Under the pieces are notes generated by a model. It made no database searches. It was not told the origin of the DNA and worked only from the letters and a program-made list of their open reading frames with translations. A stretch of 64,000 nt of DNA from Plotosus lineatus (Eukaryota; Chordata; Actinopteri; Siluriformes; Plotosidae), in assembly GCA_024760905.1 (NCBI GenBank), contig JALRMN010000025.1, forward strand, positions 417,501 to 481,500, given 5' to 3'. Below are positions 46,362 to 58,297 of this stretch, piece by piece. A program made the translations under genes and the position numbers. Every line of letters starts with the position of its first letter. The first letter of the stretch is position 1.

Positions 46362-48280
46362 CAGTGGTATGAAAAAGTATCTGAACCTTTTAGAATTTCT
46401 CACAATTCTGCATAAAATCACCATCAAATGTGATCTGATCGTTGTCAAAATCACACAGATGAATAAACAGTGTCTGCTTTAACTAAAACCACCCAAACAT
46501 TTACAGCAGGGGTCACCGACCTTTTTGAAACCGAGAGCTACTTCTTGGGTACCAATTAATGCGAAGGGCTACCAGGTCAAAACACACCTCTGAAATTACA
46601 AATTTGCTCAATTTACCTTTAATTATATGTTATCATTAATAATTAATGATATTTATCTATGTGAAGATATTGATTTGATTTAAAATATATTCAAAAAAAT
46701 TAGATGCAGCTCAATGGAGAGTGGCGCTATGGAGCTGTGGGCCTGTCCTAAAACTAGCAGTGAACAGGTCCGCGGGCAACTTATAGTGTCCTTGCGGGCT
46801 ACCTGGTGCCCACGGGCACCACGTTGGTGATCCCTGATTTACAGGTTTGCATATATTAATGAGGATAGCATACAAACAATGACAGAAGGGGGAGGAATAA
46901 GTAACTGAACCATCACATTTAATATTTTGTGCAGATCAGTTTGGCACATCGATCAGGACAAATCTTGGCCCATTCTTCTTTACAAAACTGCCGTAGTTCA
47001 GTCAGATTCCTGGGATGTCTGGCATGAATCGCTGTCTTGAGGTCATGCCACAGGATCTTAATGGGGTTCAAGTCTGGACTTTAACTTGGCCACTCCAGAA
47101 CATGTATTTTGTTCTTCTGAAACCATTCTGAAGTTTATTTACTTCTGTGTTTTGGATCATTGTCTTGTTGCAGCATCCATCATCTTTTTAGCTTCAACTG
47201 TCTGACAGACGGCCTCAGGTTTTCCTGCAAAACATCCTGATAAACTTTTTAATTAATTTTTCCATTAATGATTGCAAGTTGTCCAGGCCCCGAGGCAGCA
47301 AAACAGCCCCAAACCATGATGCACACTCTACCAGGCTTCACGGTGGGGATGAGGTGTTGATGTTGGTGAGTTGTTCCAATTTTCCTCCAAACATGACGTT
47401 GTGTGATCCTCCCAAACAATTCAACTTTGGTTTCATCAGTCCACAAAATATTTTGCCAAAACTTCTGTGGCGTGTCCAAGTGCCTTTTTCATTAATTACT
47501 CATTAATCGAGTAAGAATTTTTTTTAGACAACACTGGCTTCCTCCTTGGAGTCCTCCCATGAACACCATTCTTGGCCATTGTTTTACATATAGTTGTTGT
47601 GTGCACAGAGATATTGGACTTTGCCAGTGATTTCTGTAAGTCTTTAGCAGACACTCTAGGGTTTTTTTTTTTTTTTTTACCTTTGAGTATTCTGCGCTGA
47701 ACTCTTGGCATCATCTTTGGTGGACGGCCACTCCTTGGGAGAGAAGCAACAGTGCCAAACTCTCTCTATTTGTAGACAACTTCTCTGACTGACGATTGAT
47801 GAACATCCAGACTTTTAGAGATGGTTTTGTCTCATTTCCCAGCTTTATACAAATCAACAATTCTTGATCGCAGGTCTTCAGACAGCTCTTTTGAGCGGGC
47901 CATGGTGCACATCAGACAATGCTTCTCATCAAGACAATTCTTACCAGGTGTGTGTTTTATAGTGGGCAAGGCAGCTTTAAGCCACTCATCAGTGATTGGG
48001 CACACACCTGACTTAAATTGTTTGGTAAAAATTGGTTTCAATTGCTCTTTAAGTCTCCTTAGGCAGAGGGTTCAGTTACTTATTCCTCCCCCTTCTGTCA
48101 TTGTTTGCATGCTGTCCTCATTAAAATATGAAAACCTATAAATGTTTGGGTGGTTTTAGTTAAATCAGACACTGTTTTTTCATCTGTGTGATTTTGACAA
48201 AGATCAGATCACATTTGATGGTGATTTTATGCAGAAATGTGAGAAATTCCAAAAGGTTCAGATACTTTTTCATACCACTG
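46362..48280 (-). mobile_element. Tc1-like transposon, third family
   Basis: Long terminal inverted repeats of about 150 bp: CAGTGGTATGAAAAAGTATC at the left and GATACTTTTTCATACCACTG at the right, followed by TA. The transposase reads on the minus strand from about 47904 (MARSKELSEDLRSRIVDLYK), then PRVSAKDLQKSLAKSNISV and ILWTDETKVELFG with VWGCFAASGPGQL. Stops break the frame, and the C-terminal third (46850-47240) survives only in pieces. A hAT MITE at 46507-46836 interrupts the left terminal region. Confidence 0.9.
46507..46836. mobile_element. hAT-type MITE
   Basis: 330 bp from CAGGGGTCACCGACCTTTTT to ACGTTGGTGATCCCTG, flanked by the 8-bp duplication ATTTACAG (46499-46506 and 46837-46844). 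Confidence 0.88.
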
Positions 48281-48589
48281 TATATGTCATTATACGGTGT
48301 ATAATTTATTTATATATTAATACACATTGCCTGTTTGACATTAACATGCAGAGAACACTTCAAAAATAACTTCTATATGAATTTTACTGTATGTAATATA
48401 TAGGTGGGTGGGTGTTCTTAAGAAGTAGCAGAAGTCTTTTTGCATTTTGCGCAAGTTCTAATCATCTCGTGGATCAATTAATCTGTCACCCAGAGCTCTG
48501 GGGTGGCTTGCAATAAAGGGACACATTCATGTTCTACATTCACAAGCTCACCGAAGCTTACAGAGGTGGACAAAGTATTTATACCATTT

Positions 48590-48930
48590 ACAGTGGTATA
48601 GGGCGCTGGATCGCTGATCCAAAGGTTGGGGGTTCGAGTCCCACTATCCACAGTGTTGTCACTGTACCCCCAGTGCGGCTAACTGGGTTATCAAAGGCGG
48701 GCCATGTCTGTCACTGTCTATGGTGAGAGGCATGTAAAAGAACCATTGCTGACATTCGTAAAGAGTAGGCTGCAAAGTCGTCAGCGTGTTTCTGTCCCTT
48801 GCTAAAGGGTTGTGACAGGAAGGGCATCCGACGTAAAAACCTCTGCCAAATCAAACGTGCGAATCAAGATGATTCGCTGTGGCGACTCCTGAGTAAAAGG
48901 GAAAAAGCCGAAAGGAAGACAGACAGACAG
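48590..48930 (+). repeat. tRNA-SINE with RTE-type tail
   Basis: CAGTGGTATAGGGCGCTGGA head, GGTTCGAGTCCCACT B-box, GTGACAGGAAGGGCATCCGA body, and GATTCGCTGTGGCGACTCCT tail ending in ACAGACAGACAG. Confidence 0.85.
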
Positions 48931-48967
48931 TATTTATGGGTGGGGGTCATAAAACAATAGAACTCTA

Positions 48968-49001
<34 letters not shown>

Positions 49002-49007
49002 ATAATG

Positions 49008-52000
49008 CTGATGCTGCCGTGAGGGGGGGGGCACAAACCAGTGTCTCTCCCTCACGCCGGTCCCCAGCCCAGATAAATGCAGAGGGTTGCGTCAGGAAGG
49101 GTATCCGGCGTGAAACAAATGTCGAATAAAATATGCGAGTCACTACAAAGAATGTCATACCGGATCGGTCGAGGCCCGGGTTAACAACGACCGCCATCAG
49201 TGCTGTCAACCAACAGGGTGCTGGTGGAAATTGGACTACTGTTGGTCGAAGACGTCGAAGAAGGAGAGGTGGGAGGCATGTCCGTAGGCAGAGAGAGAGA
49301 AGAGTAAAGGCATGAGTCTGGGACTGAGAGTGGAGAGTTGGAACTATGGCAGGAAAACGCAGAGAGCTTGTTGACATGATGCAGAGGAGGAAGCTGGACA
49401 TACTGTGTGTTCAGGAGACCAGGTGGAAAGGTAACAAAGCTAAAAGCTTAGGAGCAGGGTTTAAGCTGTTTTTTCATGGTGTGGATGGGAAGAGAAATGG
49501 AGTAGGAGTCATCATGAAGGAGGAGTTTGTCAGGAATGTTCGAAAAGTGAAAAGAATGTCAGACAGAGTGATGAGTCTCAAGTTAGAAATTGAAGGCGTG
49601 ATGTTCAATGTTGTTAGTGCTTATGCCCCACAGGCAGGATGTGAGTAGAAGAGAAGGAGAGATTCTGGAGTGAGTTAGATGAAGTGATGCAGAGTACCCC
49701 CAGAGGTGAAAGAGTGGTCATTGGTGCAGACTTCAATGGACATGATGGTGCAGGAAACAGAGGGGACGAGGAAGTGATGGGCAGGTTTGGGATTAAAGGA
49801 CAGGAACACAGGAGGACAGATGTTGATAGATTTTGCAAAAAGGATGGAAATGGCTGTGGTAAATACTTTCTTCCAGAAGAGACAAGAGAATAGGGTGACT
49901 TATAAAAGTGGAGGTAGGAGCACACAAGTAGACTACATCTTGTGCAGGCGATCTAATTTGAAGGAAGTCAGTGACTGCAAAGTTTTAGTGGGTGAGAGTG
50001 TTGCCAATCAGCATAGGATGGTGGTGTGCAGGATGATGCTGATGTAGGTGAAGAAGGCAAAGGAAGAGCAGAAGACAAAGTGGTGGAAGCTGAAAAAGGA
50101 AGAGTGTCGTGTTGCCTTCAAGGAGGAGTTGAAACAGGCTTTGGGTGGCCAGGAAGTGCTTCCAGATGACTGGACAACTACAGCAAATGTGATCAGGGAG
50201 ACAGGTAAGAGAGTACTTGGTGTGTCCTCTGGAAGGAGAGTAGATAAGGAGACTTGCTGGTGGAATGAGGAAGCGCAGGAGTGTGTATAAAGGAAGAGAT
50301 TAGCTAAGAAGAAGTTGAACATTGAGAGGACCGAAGAGAGTAAACAGGACTACAGGGAGACACAGTGTAAGGCAAAGGTAGCGGTGTCAAAGGCCAAACA
50401 GAAGGCGTATGAGGACTTGTATGCTTGGTTGGAAAGTAAAGAGGGATAAATGATTCATGCAGGTTGGCAGAGCAGAGAAATAGAGATGGGAAGGACTGCA
50501 GCAAGTTAGAGTAATTAAGGACAGAAAGGGAAATGTATTGACTGATGAGAGAAGTGTGCTGGGAAGATGGAAAGACGACTTTGAAGAGCTGATGAATGAG
50601 GAAAATGAGAGAGAAAAAAGAGGAGAAGGGGTGACCTTTGAGGACCAGGAATAGCAAAGATTAGTAAGGGTGAAGTGAGGTGGGCATTGAAGAGGATGAA
50701 GAATGGAAAGGAAGTTGGCCCTGATGACATACCGGTGGAGGTATGGAATTGTCTAAGGGAGGTAGCAGTAGATTTCCTGACAAGAACATTCAACAAGGTC
50801 TTAGAGAGTGAGAGGATGCCAGAGGAATGGAGGAGAAGTGTGCTGGTGCCCATTTTTAAGGACAAGGGAGATGTGCAGAGTTGTGGCAACAACAGAGGGA
50901 TAAAGTTGATGAGCCATACGATGAAGTTATGGGAAAGAATAGTGGAAGCTAGACTAAGGGCAGAGGTCAGCATTTTTGAACAACAGTTTGGTTTCATGCC
51001 AAGAAAGAGCACCACAGATGCAGTGTTTGCCTTGAGGATGTTAATAGAGAAGTACAGAGAAGGTCAGACGGAGCTACATTGTCCCTTTGTGGATCTGGAG
51101 AAAGCATATGACCGGGTGCCGAGAGAGGAACTGTGGTATTGTATGAGGAAGTCTGGAGTGGCAGAGAAGTATGTTAGAGTGGTGCAGGACATGTATGAGA
51201 GATGTAAGACAGTGGTGAGGCGTGCTGTCGGTGTGACAGAAGAGTTCAAGGTGGAGGTGGGACTGCATCAAGGATCAGCTCTGAGCCCCTTCTTGTTTGC
51301 TATGGTGATGGACTGGCTGACAGACGAGGTTAGACAAAAAATCTCCATGGACTATGTTGTTTGCAGATGACATTGTGATCTGTAGTGAGAGCAGAGAACA
51401 AGTGCAGGAAAATCTAGAGAGGTGGAGGTATGCCCTGGAAAGGAGGTGAATGAAGGTTCGCCTCAGTAAAACAGAATACATGTGTAGTGAATGACAAGGA
51501 CCCAAGAGGAACGGTGAGGTTACAGGGAGCAGAGATAAGGAAGGTGGAGGATTTTAAGTACTTAGGGTCAACAATCCAGAGAAATGGAGAGTGTGCAGGC
51601 AGGTTGGAATGGTTGGAGAAAAGTGTCTGGAGTGATGTGTGATAGGACGGTCTCGGCAAGAATGAAAGGAAAAGTGTACAAGATGGTGGTGAGGCCAGCG
51701 ATGTTGTATGGCTTAGAAACAGTGGCCCTGGGGAAAAGACAGGAGGCAGAGCTGGAGGTAGCAGAGATGAAAATGTTGAGGTTCTTTCTGGGAGAAACGA
51801 GGATGGATAGGATCAGGAATGAGCACATCAGAGGGACAACACATGTAAGACGTTTTGGAGACAAAGTCAGAGAGGCTAGATTGAGATGGTTTGGACAGGT
51901 ACAGAGGAGGGATCGTGAATATATTGGTAGTAGGATGCTGAGGTTGAAACTACCAGGCAGAAGGCCTAGAGGAAGACCAAAGATATGCTTCATGGATGTG

Positions 52001-52125
52001 GTGAAGCAGGACATGAAGGAAGCTGGTATAAGAGAAGAAGATGCAAAGGACAGGGTGAGATAGAGGCAGATGATTCGCTGTGGCAACCCCTGAAGGGAAA
52101 AGCCGAAAGGAAAAGAAGAAGAAGT
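49008..52125 (+). mobile_element. RTE-type LINE, nearly full length
   Basis: The 5' untranslated part (49008-49345) includes GTCAGGAAGGGTATCCGGCG. The endonuclease is in broken frames at 49346-50047 (RKLDILCVQETRWKG, VVSAYAPQAG, VIGADFNGHDG, QVDYILCRR). The RT at 50675-51370 is open and has GPDDIPVEVWNCLREV, CPFVDLEKAYDRVPREELW and HQGSALSPFLFAMVMDWLTD. The FADDIVICSESRE motif follows in another frame at 51363. 51584-52063 gives MLYGLETVALGKRQEAELEV and RRPRGRPKICFMDVVKQDM. The 3' end is GATTCGCTGTGGCAACCCCT, then AAGAAGAAG. It is about 3.1 kb, with stops and at least three frameshifts. Confidence 0.9.
50675..51370 (+). pseudogene. RTE LINE reverse transcriptase, open part
   Basis: The longest intact part of the LINE, covering RT fingers and palm up to the A-motif (VDLEKAYDRV) and B-motif (HQGSALSPFLF). 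The catalytic DD of FADD lies just after a frameshift at about 51345. Without it the frame cannot give an active enzyme. Confidence 0.85.
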
Positions 52126-52133
52126 ATATATAC

Positions 52134-52600
52134 AGTAGGCCCGCGATATTCACGGGGTTTCGGTTCCGGCTCATCCTGTAAATGAAGATAATCCGCGAGT
52201 TCTGTACCCGGAAGTAAAACCTCATGTATCATGTTACATGTGCGAATGAGCAACTGGAAGTAAAATACTATGTATCTATTACATGTGCTAAAATATGCTT
52301 CTTAAACACATTCTATAGACAGTCTTACTCATCAATACAGAATTAATGGAGCAAAAAATAGTACTGATTAAGAAAAACTTTTGAAAAACTCATGAAAAAA
52401 TTTTTACTGTTATATTTATTGATGATAAAATATAAACATTATACAGCATATACTGTAGTAAAGCACTCGTATTAAAGTGTTTTTCAATTGTTATTCCAGT
52501 ACAGTACCCAAGTTAATTCTTAGAATGTTTGTGCGTGAGCTTGTATGTTCTGTAGCATGTTTAACAAATGATACCAAAAGGATAAACTTTATTATGCTTC
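52134..52600. repeat. Tigger-like MITE fragment
   Basis: Begins CAGTAGGCCCGCGATATTCA, related in its first bases to the MITE at 53183. I see no matching right end. A LINE scrap follows. Confidence 0.5.
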
Positions 52601-52619
52601 ATGTCCTTTTGCATTGAAC

Positions 52620-53100
52620 TTGGAGTGACGTCTCCAAGATGGTGCTGCCTAGAGGGCGCCGTTGCGGAGTTTCCAGAGTCAAATTGTTTCTTTGTTCGTT
52701 TTAATTTGTTTTATTTGTTGTTTTGTTTGTTCATGTTTTGCACTATACTCATCTATAACCGGTCGACCCTACTACAGCTATGAGCAACTTCAGCTTTAGG
52801 CAACTAAGCACGCAACAACTCCTATCGTGAGGTATATGCTATGATACCTCAATGATAGCCACACCCCAGCTAACACTAAGCCCAGGCGGGAAGGGGCCCA
52901 ATGATGACTCCGGTGCTTGGGATCACAGGGGATGAAGGCCGTGTAGCCGACTGGTGCAATCGCCTGATCGAGTGTACTCTTCTCGAGCCATGTTTCACAG
53001 AAACACAGCATGGAGCAGACCTGAATATCCTTCTGCGCTGTGATCTGAGCATGTAGCTCGTCCATCTTGTTTCTCAGGGACTAAACATTTTCAAGCAGTA
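52620..53100. pseudogene. LINE 5' end with inverted endonuclease segment
   Basis: The + strand at 52620-52680 (CTCCAAGATGGTGCTGCCTA) looks like a LINE 5' leader. The minus strand at 53095-52930 encodes SLRNKMDELHAQITAQKDIQ and CFCETWLEKSTLDQA, the start of an APE endonuclease. The two parts face each other, as after 5' inversion during insertion. Confidence 0.5.
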
Positions 53101-53464
53101 TGACCAGAAGTGCTAACCAAGCGCCGGAGACTCTGAGAACTCATATATACATATGTATAATATCTATGTATATGTGTGTGTGCAGTAGGCCCCCTAGTGA
53201 CAAAATTAATCCGTTCCAGAGCCTTTTTCGTAACGCGAAAGTTTAGTAAGTAGAGGCACATTTTACATGTAAAACGCCTCATTCGTTCCGAGGCTCCCAA
53301 GACTACCTCAAAATAAAAATGATATAAAAATGATAAAGTACATCAATTTTGTATGAAATATGGATGAAATATGTGTTAAAAGTTAAAGAAACTTATTTAT
53401 TAAACCATTTAAATATTTTATTAACATATTAAACCATTTATTAACATTTATTAATTAAACCATT

Positions 53465-53612
53465 TGTAGCATATCAGTTGAAGCAGACGACCATAGCAGG
53501 TTCTTGTCGTATTTTAATGACTTAAACATCTCATGTGCACCAGTGCCGTAAAGCAGTAGGCACGTCGTAACAACATATCATGTGTCAATTACAGAAGCAT
53601 CCATAAAAGTAC

Positions 53613-53670
<58 letters not shown>

Positions 53671-53683
53671 ATGATATGCTACA
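53465..53683 (-). repeat. Gypsy 3' LTR
   Basis: 219 bp. Its ends form a perfect 12-bp inverted repeat (TGTAGCATATCA and TGATATGCTACA). It is longer than the other LTR because of an expanded (TA)n tract at 53616-53667. Confidence 0.9.
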
Positions 53684-53695
53684 TCCTCTTTTCTT
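53684..53695 (-). other. Polypurine tract
   Basis: On the minus strand AAGAAAAGAGGA lies directly before the 3' LTR, the usual plus-strand primer site. Confidence 0.75.
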
Positions 53696-53696
53696 A

Positions 53697-53966
53697 CAAT
53701 AAAGACTGTCTGTCTTCCTTTCGGCTTTTTCCCTTTCACTCAGGAGTCGCCACAGCGAATCATCTGATTCGTAAGTTTGATTTGGCAGATTTTTTTACGT
53801 CGGATGCCCTTCCTGTCACAACCCTTTTTAGCAAGGGACAGAAACATGCTGACGGCTTTGCAGCCTACTCTTTACGAAAGTCAGCAATGGTTCTTTTACA
53901 TGCCTCTCACCATAGACCGTGAGAGACATGGCCCGCCTTTGATAACCCAGTTAGCTGCACTGGGGG
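53697..53966 (-). repeat. SINE inside gypsy 3' end
   Basis: GAGTCGCCACAGCGAATCAT through GTTAGCTGCACTGGGGG. The tRNA head is absent and replaced by a stretch, TAAATGGTATGAAACAAATA, also found inside another SINE at 60305. Confidence 0.8.
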
Positions 53967-54163
53967 TAAATGGTATGAAACAAATACTAATACATGAACA
54001 AATTTAAATTGTCTGGTCTTGGGACCAAGGAATCTTTTAGAATTTATAAGCTGAAACAAGAGAGGAGCTAGCCTTAGCTGTCACTTTTTAACTTAGAGCT
54101 GTAAACTTTAAAGTCTCTGAACATAATGATTGAATGCTAATTTTAACACTTGAACATTAACAT

Positions 54164-55612
54164 TTAAAGATCAAGTCTCATGGGTTTTTTAACAACACGG
54201 CCACTTCTTGTTCTTGTTTCCTTGGCACAGTTTGTTAATGGTTTGATTGTGGCAACTGGACTCTTGTCTGTAGTTAATGGACAGTTTGGTTTCTTCGGTG
54301 AAGATGAGTGCATAGGAGGTGTTGTTCTGGTAGCCATTGTGGACAGATTATGAGGTAGCACTGGTGTACGGCTACTTGCTGGCTGTGTTGGAAGGTGTTG
54401 CAGTGACGGAGGATCCGTTAAACTTCTTGGAGCCCTGGTAGATGTGTGGGAGTGCTGGTTGTGCGCCTTGTATGTTGATAGTCGAAGGTGCTTTCTGTTC
54501 CTCCTGTATTTCTTACCGTTGTATTCAACCGCATACGAACGAGGAGAGCTGTGTCGTTCTACCACTGTTGCTGGCTTCCACGACTTAGTACCTGGGAACG
54601 GAGACATTCGAACCGGGCCGCCTGGAAGTAACACTGGCATATCAGCTGATGATTTGTAATCATGATACTCACATTGTCGCCTCTTGTCACTATTCAGATG
54701 TCATCGGACTTAACTGTGATCAATGGCAATTGGTTTCAATTGCTCTCTGGAGATGGGTAGTTTGTTGCGGGGTTTGCAATTGAAGGTAAGGTGAGCTGGA
54801 GATAGACCACAACTTTCCAGGGGAGCTGAGCAATAATCGATTAGTTGCAAGTGGTGATCACTACATTTAGACCACAGTCTCTTCACTGTTTGTACCGCTC
54901 GCTCTTCTTCTTCGTTTGATTGTGGATAATTTGGGGAGCAAGTTACATGCTTGATACCATAATCAGCTACAAAGTTGGCAAATTCTTGTGCTGAAAACTG
55001 TGGACCATTATCAGTGTCTCTGGTATTCCATGGCAACATAATTGTTGCTTTAGTGTTTCAATAACAGAACCATTAGATGTGTTTTTTGAGTGCATCCACG
55101 TCGATAAACTTGGAATAGTAGTCGATGGTCAAGAGGTAGTGCTCTCCCTTGAACTCAAACAAGTCAGAAGCAACTTCACTCCAGGAGTAATCTGGTGTCG
55201 GTGTTGCATTCATAGGTCCATTTGGTTGTTTTTGTTGATGTGAGTTGCACAGTGAACAGTCATTGACAATGTCTTCAACTTCTTGCATCATTCCTGGCCA
55301 ATATAAAGCCTCTCTTGCCCTTTGTTTGCATTTTACAACGCCCATGTGTGATTCATGTATCTGTTTCATCATGTTTTGTCTCATGCTAGGTGGGACCACG
55401 ATCTTCATTCCTTTGTACACAATACCATCTGCACCTGACAGTTCATATCTCACAGTCCAGTATGGTCTTATTGAGTGTGGAGTCTCCTGACGAATATCTG
55501 GCCATCCCTTGATGATAATTGAGTGGCGTTCATTTAGTTCCTCTGCTGTCCTTCTTTGAAACTCTTCGAATCTAGCTGGAGTTACAGCAATGAATTCCAC
55601 CATGTTATTCAA
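54164..55612 (-). pseudogene. Gypsy integrase
   Basis: 55612-55073 has the zinc-binding HxxxH-CxxC region (HESHMGVVKCKQ, CSLCNSHQQKQ) and opens the catalytic core (LLTIDYYSKFIDV, first Asp). 55039-54710 continues with DNGPQFSAQEFANFVADYGI (second Asp) and SNEEEERAVQTVKRL (catalytic Glu). 54640-54164 is the C-terminal part (RMSPFPGTKSWKPATVVE). Frame breaks lie near 55070 and 54700. Confidence 0.85.
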
Positions 55613-55664
55613 GATTGGCTGAATATCTGGTTCACTGTTTTACAAGTTGGCATGACTTAGTGCA

Positions 55665-55814
55665 TCTTCTCCTTCTTTTCCTTTCGGCTTTTCCCTTCAG
55701 GGGTCGCCACAGTGAATCATCTGCCTCCATCTCACCCTATCCTTTGCATCTTCTTCTCTTACCCCAACGACTTTCATGTCCTCCTTCACCACATCCATGA
55801 ATCGTCTCTTTGGT
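55665..55814 (-). mobile_element. 5'-truncated RTE LINE end inside gypsy
   Basis: About 150 bp matching the last part of the 49-52 kb LINE in reverse (CCTTTCGGCTTTTCCCTTCA), flanked by the 18-bp duplication TTGGCATGACTTAGTGCA (55647-55664 and 55815-55832). Confidence 0.9.
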
Positions 55815-55973
55815 TTGGCATGACTTAGTGCACCACCTATTGGAATGTTCCAGGCTTGTATGTGACAGAGAGATCATATGGTTGTAGTCTCAGCATCATA
55901 TTTTGTAAACGCATGGGATCAGACAGTAATGGCTTGGAGAATATAGCTTGAAGTGGCTTGTGGTCACTTTCAA

Positions 55974-56279
55974 CTACAGCATGCTTTCAAAGATGTAATA
56001 GTTAAACTTCTTACAACTGTGGACAATAGCTAACGTCTCTTTCTCTATTTGTGCATATCTTGATTCTGTCTCAGTGAGTGCATGTGAGGTGTAGGCAATC
56101 GGTGCTCCATTCTGAAGAAGTACTCCACCTAGTGCGTAGTTACTGGCATCACAGTGGATGGTAATGTCTTTCGACACATCAAATGTTGCAAGAACTGGGG
56201 ACTCTGAACATAGTTTCTTGAACTTGTCGAAGCTTTTTTTCTGAGGTTTCTCCCAGAAGAAGCCTGTATTCTTCTTCAC
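55974..56279 (-). pseudogene. Gypsy RNase H region
   Basis: KKSFDKFKKLCSESPVLATF, then ITIHCDASNYALGGVLLQN (RNase H-type Asp) and RYAQIEKETLAIVHSCKKFN. The RT fingers and palm that should precede it are gone. Confidence 0.85.
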
Positions 56280-56303
56280 TACTTCTCTGAGTGGAGCGTC
56301 TTT

Positions 56304-57379
56304 CTATGCTGTAGGCAGAGTAATGCAACCTTTGACATCAAGTTTTTGTCCAGTGTAGGATGTGAATACCTTGTGTGAGGGTACGAGAGGAAGTTTGCAC
56401 TTCATGTCTATGTAAATCTTGTGTGGAAGAATTGACCTTGCAGCCCCTGTATCGATTTCTGCATTCAGAACATGTTCAAGAATGTTGACTTCTTCATACC
56501 ATTCATTTTCATCACTTGCAGTGTCAGTTTGATTGATGAGATGTGAAAATTCATCTGAAAAGTCTGTGTCTGAGTCAACATTACGTGCAGAGTTATTTCC
56601 ACTCTTCGGCTTTTGCATACTTTTGCAAAATGTCCTATCTTGTGACAGTTCTTGCACTTGCGACCTGTTGTTGGACATGTTTTATGACTGCTGAAGTATC
56701 CACATCTCCCACAAACATTTTGTTTCCAGTTGTCTGCCTTATTATCTGCACCGTGATTATTGTGTTTTCTATGCATCTTCTTTGTTGTTCTAGTTCTAGG
56801 ACTATTCACATAGTTAACTTTTGGACCTTCATCCTTGCTTTCATGTTTTCTTGTGAAATTTCATGAGATTGTCCAATCCTGATGGCCATATCCAATGTTA
56901 ATTCATCCCATTTTTCAAGACACTTTTCACAGATTTCCTTGCGAGAATGTATGATAATGGCGTCCCGAACCATGCGGTCACTGTTCGTGTACCCACAGTC
57001 TCGAACCAACAGTTTCAGGTCAGTGACGAAATTTTTAAACTTCTCATTAGGCTGTTGTTTTCGCCGAAGGAAATTAACTGTTGCCCTGATTTCATTCTTC
57101 TTGGGGGCTGTATATGCAGCATACTTAGCATATACAGTAGCGAGAGTTTCGTATTCAGGACACTTGACCTTCCACGGGAGGACTCCACGTGAACGTATTG
57201 TAAATCTCTCTCCCTTTATCCCCAATGTAAGTCATCAAATAATTGACCTTTTGAATCTCGGTCTTGTCTGCTAGTGGGCCCTTAAATGTAAAGTCAACAT
57301 GTTGTTGAAATCGTTTCCATTCTTTGCTAATGTCTGCTGCATGCCAATTCATCATAGGTTTATTGCCGTTGTCTGCCAT
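56304..57379 (-). pseudogene. Gypsy gag and protease
   Basis: 57379-57155 starts MADNGNKPMMNWHAADISKE. 57225-56806 continues gag (NFLRRKQQPNEKFKNFVTDL). 56809-56465 has zinc knuckles (CGRCGYFSSHKTCPTTG, CKNCHKIGHFAKVC). 56678-56304 carries the protease DTGAARSILP. Overlapping frames indicate frameshifts. Confidence 0.85.
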
Positions 57380-57538
57380 GCTTGAAAACTGAACCGGTTA
57401 GCGTTACGAATTTAGCAATGGAAGTCCGTTTCATCAATGCTCATAATCTCGCACAAGTACTCACTCAAGTCGATATGGTGTACGCATGCATCTGAAGAAG
57501 TAAAACGTTTCAAATGTTTGATTTCTTTCACTCTCGCA

Positions 57539-57553
57539 CCACTTCTGACACCA
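57539..57553 (-). other. Primer-binding site (tRNA-Leu type)
   Basis: The minus strand reads TGGTGTCAGAAGTGG immediately after the 5' LTR, complementary to a tRNA-Leu 3' end with CCA, as in many vertebrate gypsy elements. Confidence 0.8.
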
Positions 57554-57728
57554 TGTAACATATCAGTTGAAGCAGACGACCATAGCAGGTTCCTGTCATA
57601 TTTTAATGACGTCATCAGGTCATGTGCACGAGTGCCGTAAAGCAGTAGGCATGTCGTAACAACATATCATGTGTCAATTACAGAAGCATACATAAAATTA
57701 CTGCATATATATCACAGGATATGCTTCA
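57554..57728 (-). repeat. Gypsy 5' LTR
   Basis: 175 bp. Starts TGTAACATATCAGTTGAAGC and ends GGATATGCTTCA. Differs from the 3' LTR by scattered substitutions and a shorter TA tract, so the insertion is not recent. Confidence 0.9.
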
Positions 57729-58163
57729 CCATTAGTAAACATTTTTTATTAATGCATATACACACACTGTCTCTCTTTCTATCTCTCTCTCTCTCGGTCT
57801 CTCCACACACACACAAAATACACGTTACACAATACACATCTCTGACATGTGTGTATTGTGGCGAGACCCGCTGAATGCGTATATGTATACGTAGGACACA
57901 GGAGCATTTTAAGATGGGGAATTCAAAACTCATTCCCTGCTTGACAGATCGGAGGTCCAAACTCAACTTTAACTTTAACTCAACTTTAACTGATCCTTGA
58001 GGGATCGAGGGTCCAGATGAGCTGCGTTTTGCTCACATTCGGCGAAGCTTGCCACATTTATTAAACATTTACCTAATTAAACAACTTAAAAAACTAAACT
58101 AAAAACTAAAGAGTTAAGCCTCCTTTCATCTTTAACTGACTCTTTAGGCAGTCTCTCTCTCGC

Positions 58164-58241
<78 letters not shown>

Positions 58242-58263
58242 TCTCTCCCCCTCTCTATCTCTG

Positions 58264-58297
<34 letters not shown>

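Larger units (their letters stand above)
53465..57728 (-). mobile_element. Ty3/gypsy LTR retrotransposon
   Basis: LTRs at 53465-53683 and 57554-57728 are similar, and both begin TGTA(G/A)CATATCAG. Flanking 5-bp duplication: CCATT (53460-53464 and 57729-57733). A primer-binding site and a polypurine tract are present at the expected positions. The minus-strand gene order is gag, protease, RNase H, integrase, as in gypsy elements. Most of the RT is deleted between 56304 and 56279. A SINE and a truncated LINE have inserted. Confidence 0.92.

Noticed and set aside
50304..51015. Long Ser/Leu/Phe-rich minus-strand frames
   Set aside because: They are antisense shadows of the RTE LINE coding sequence.
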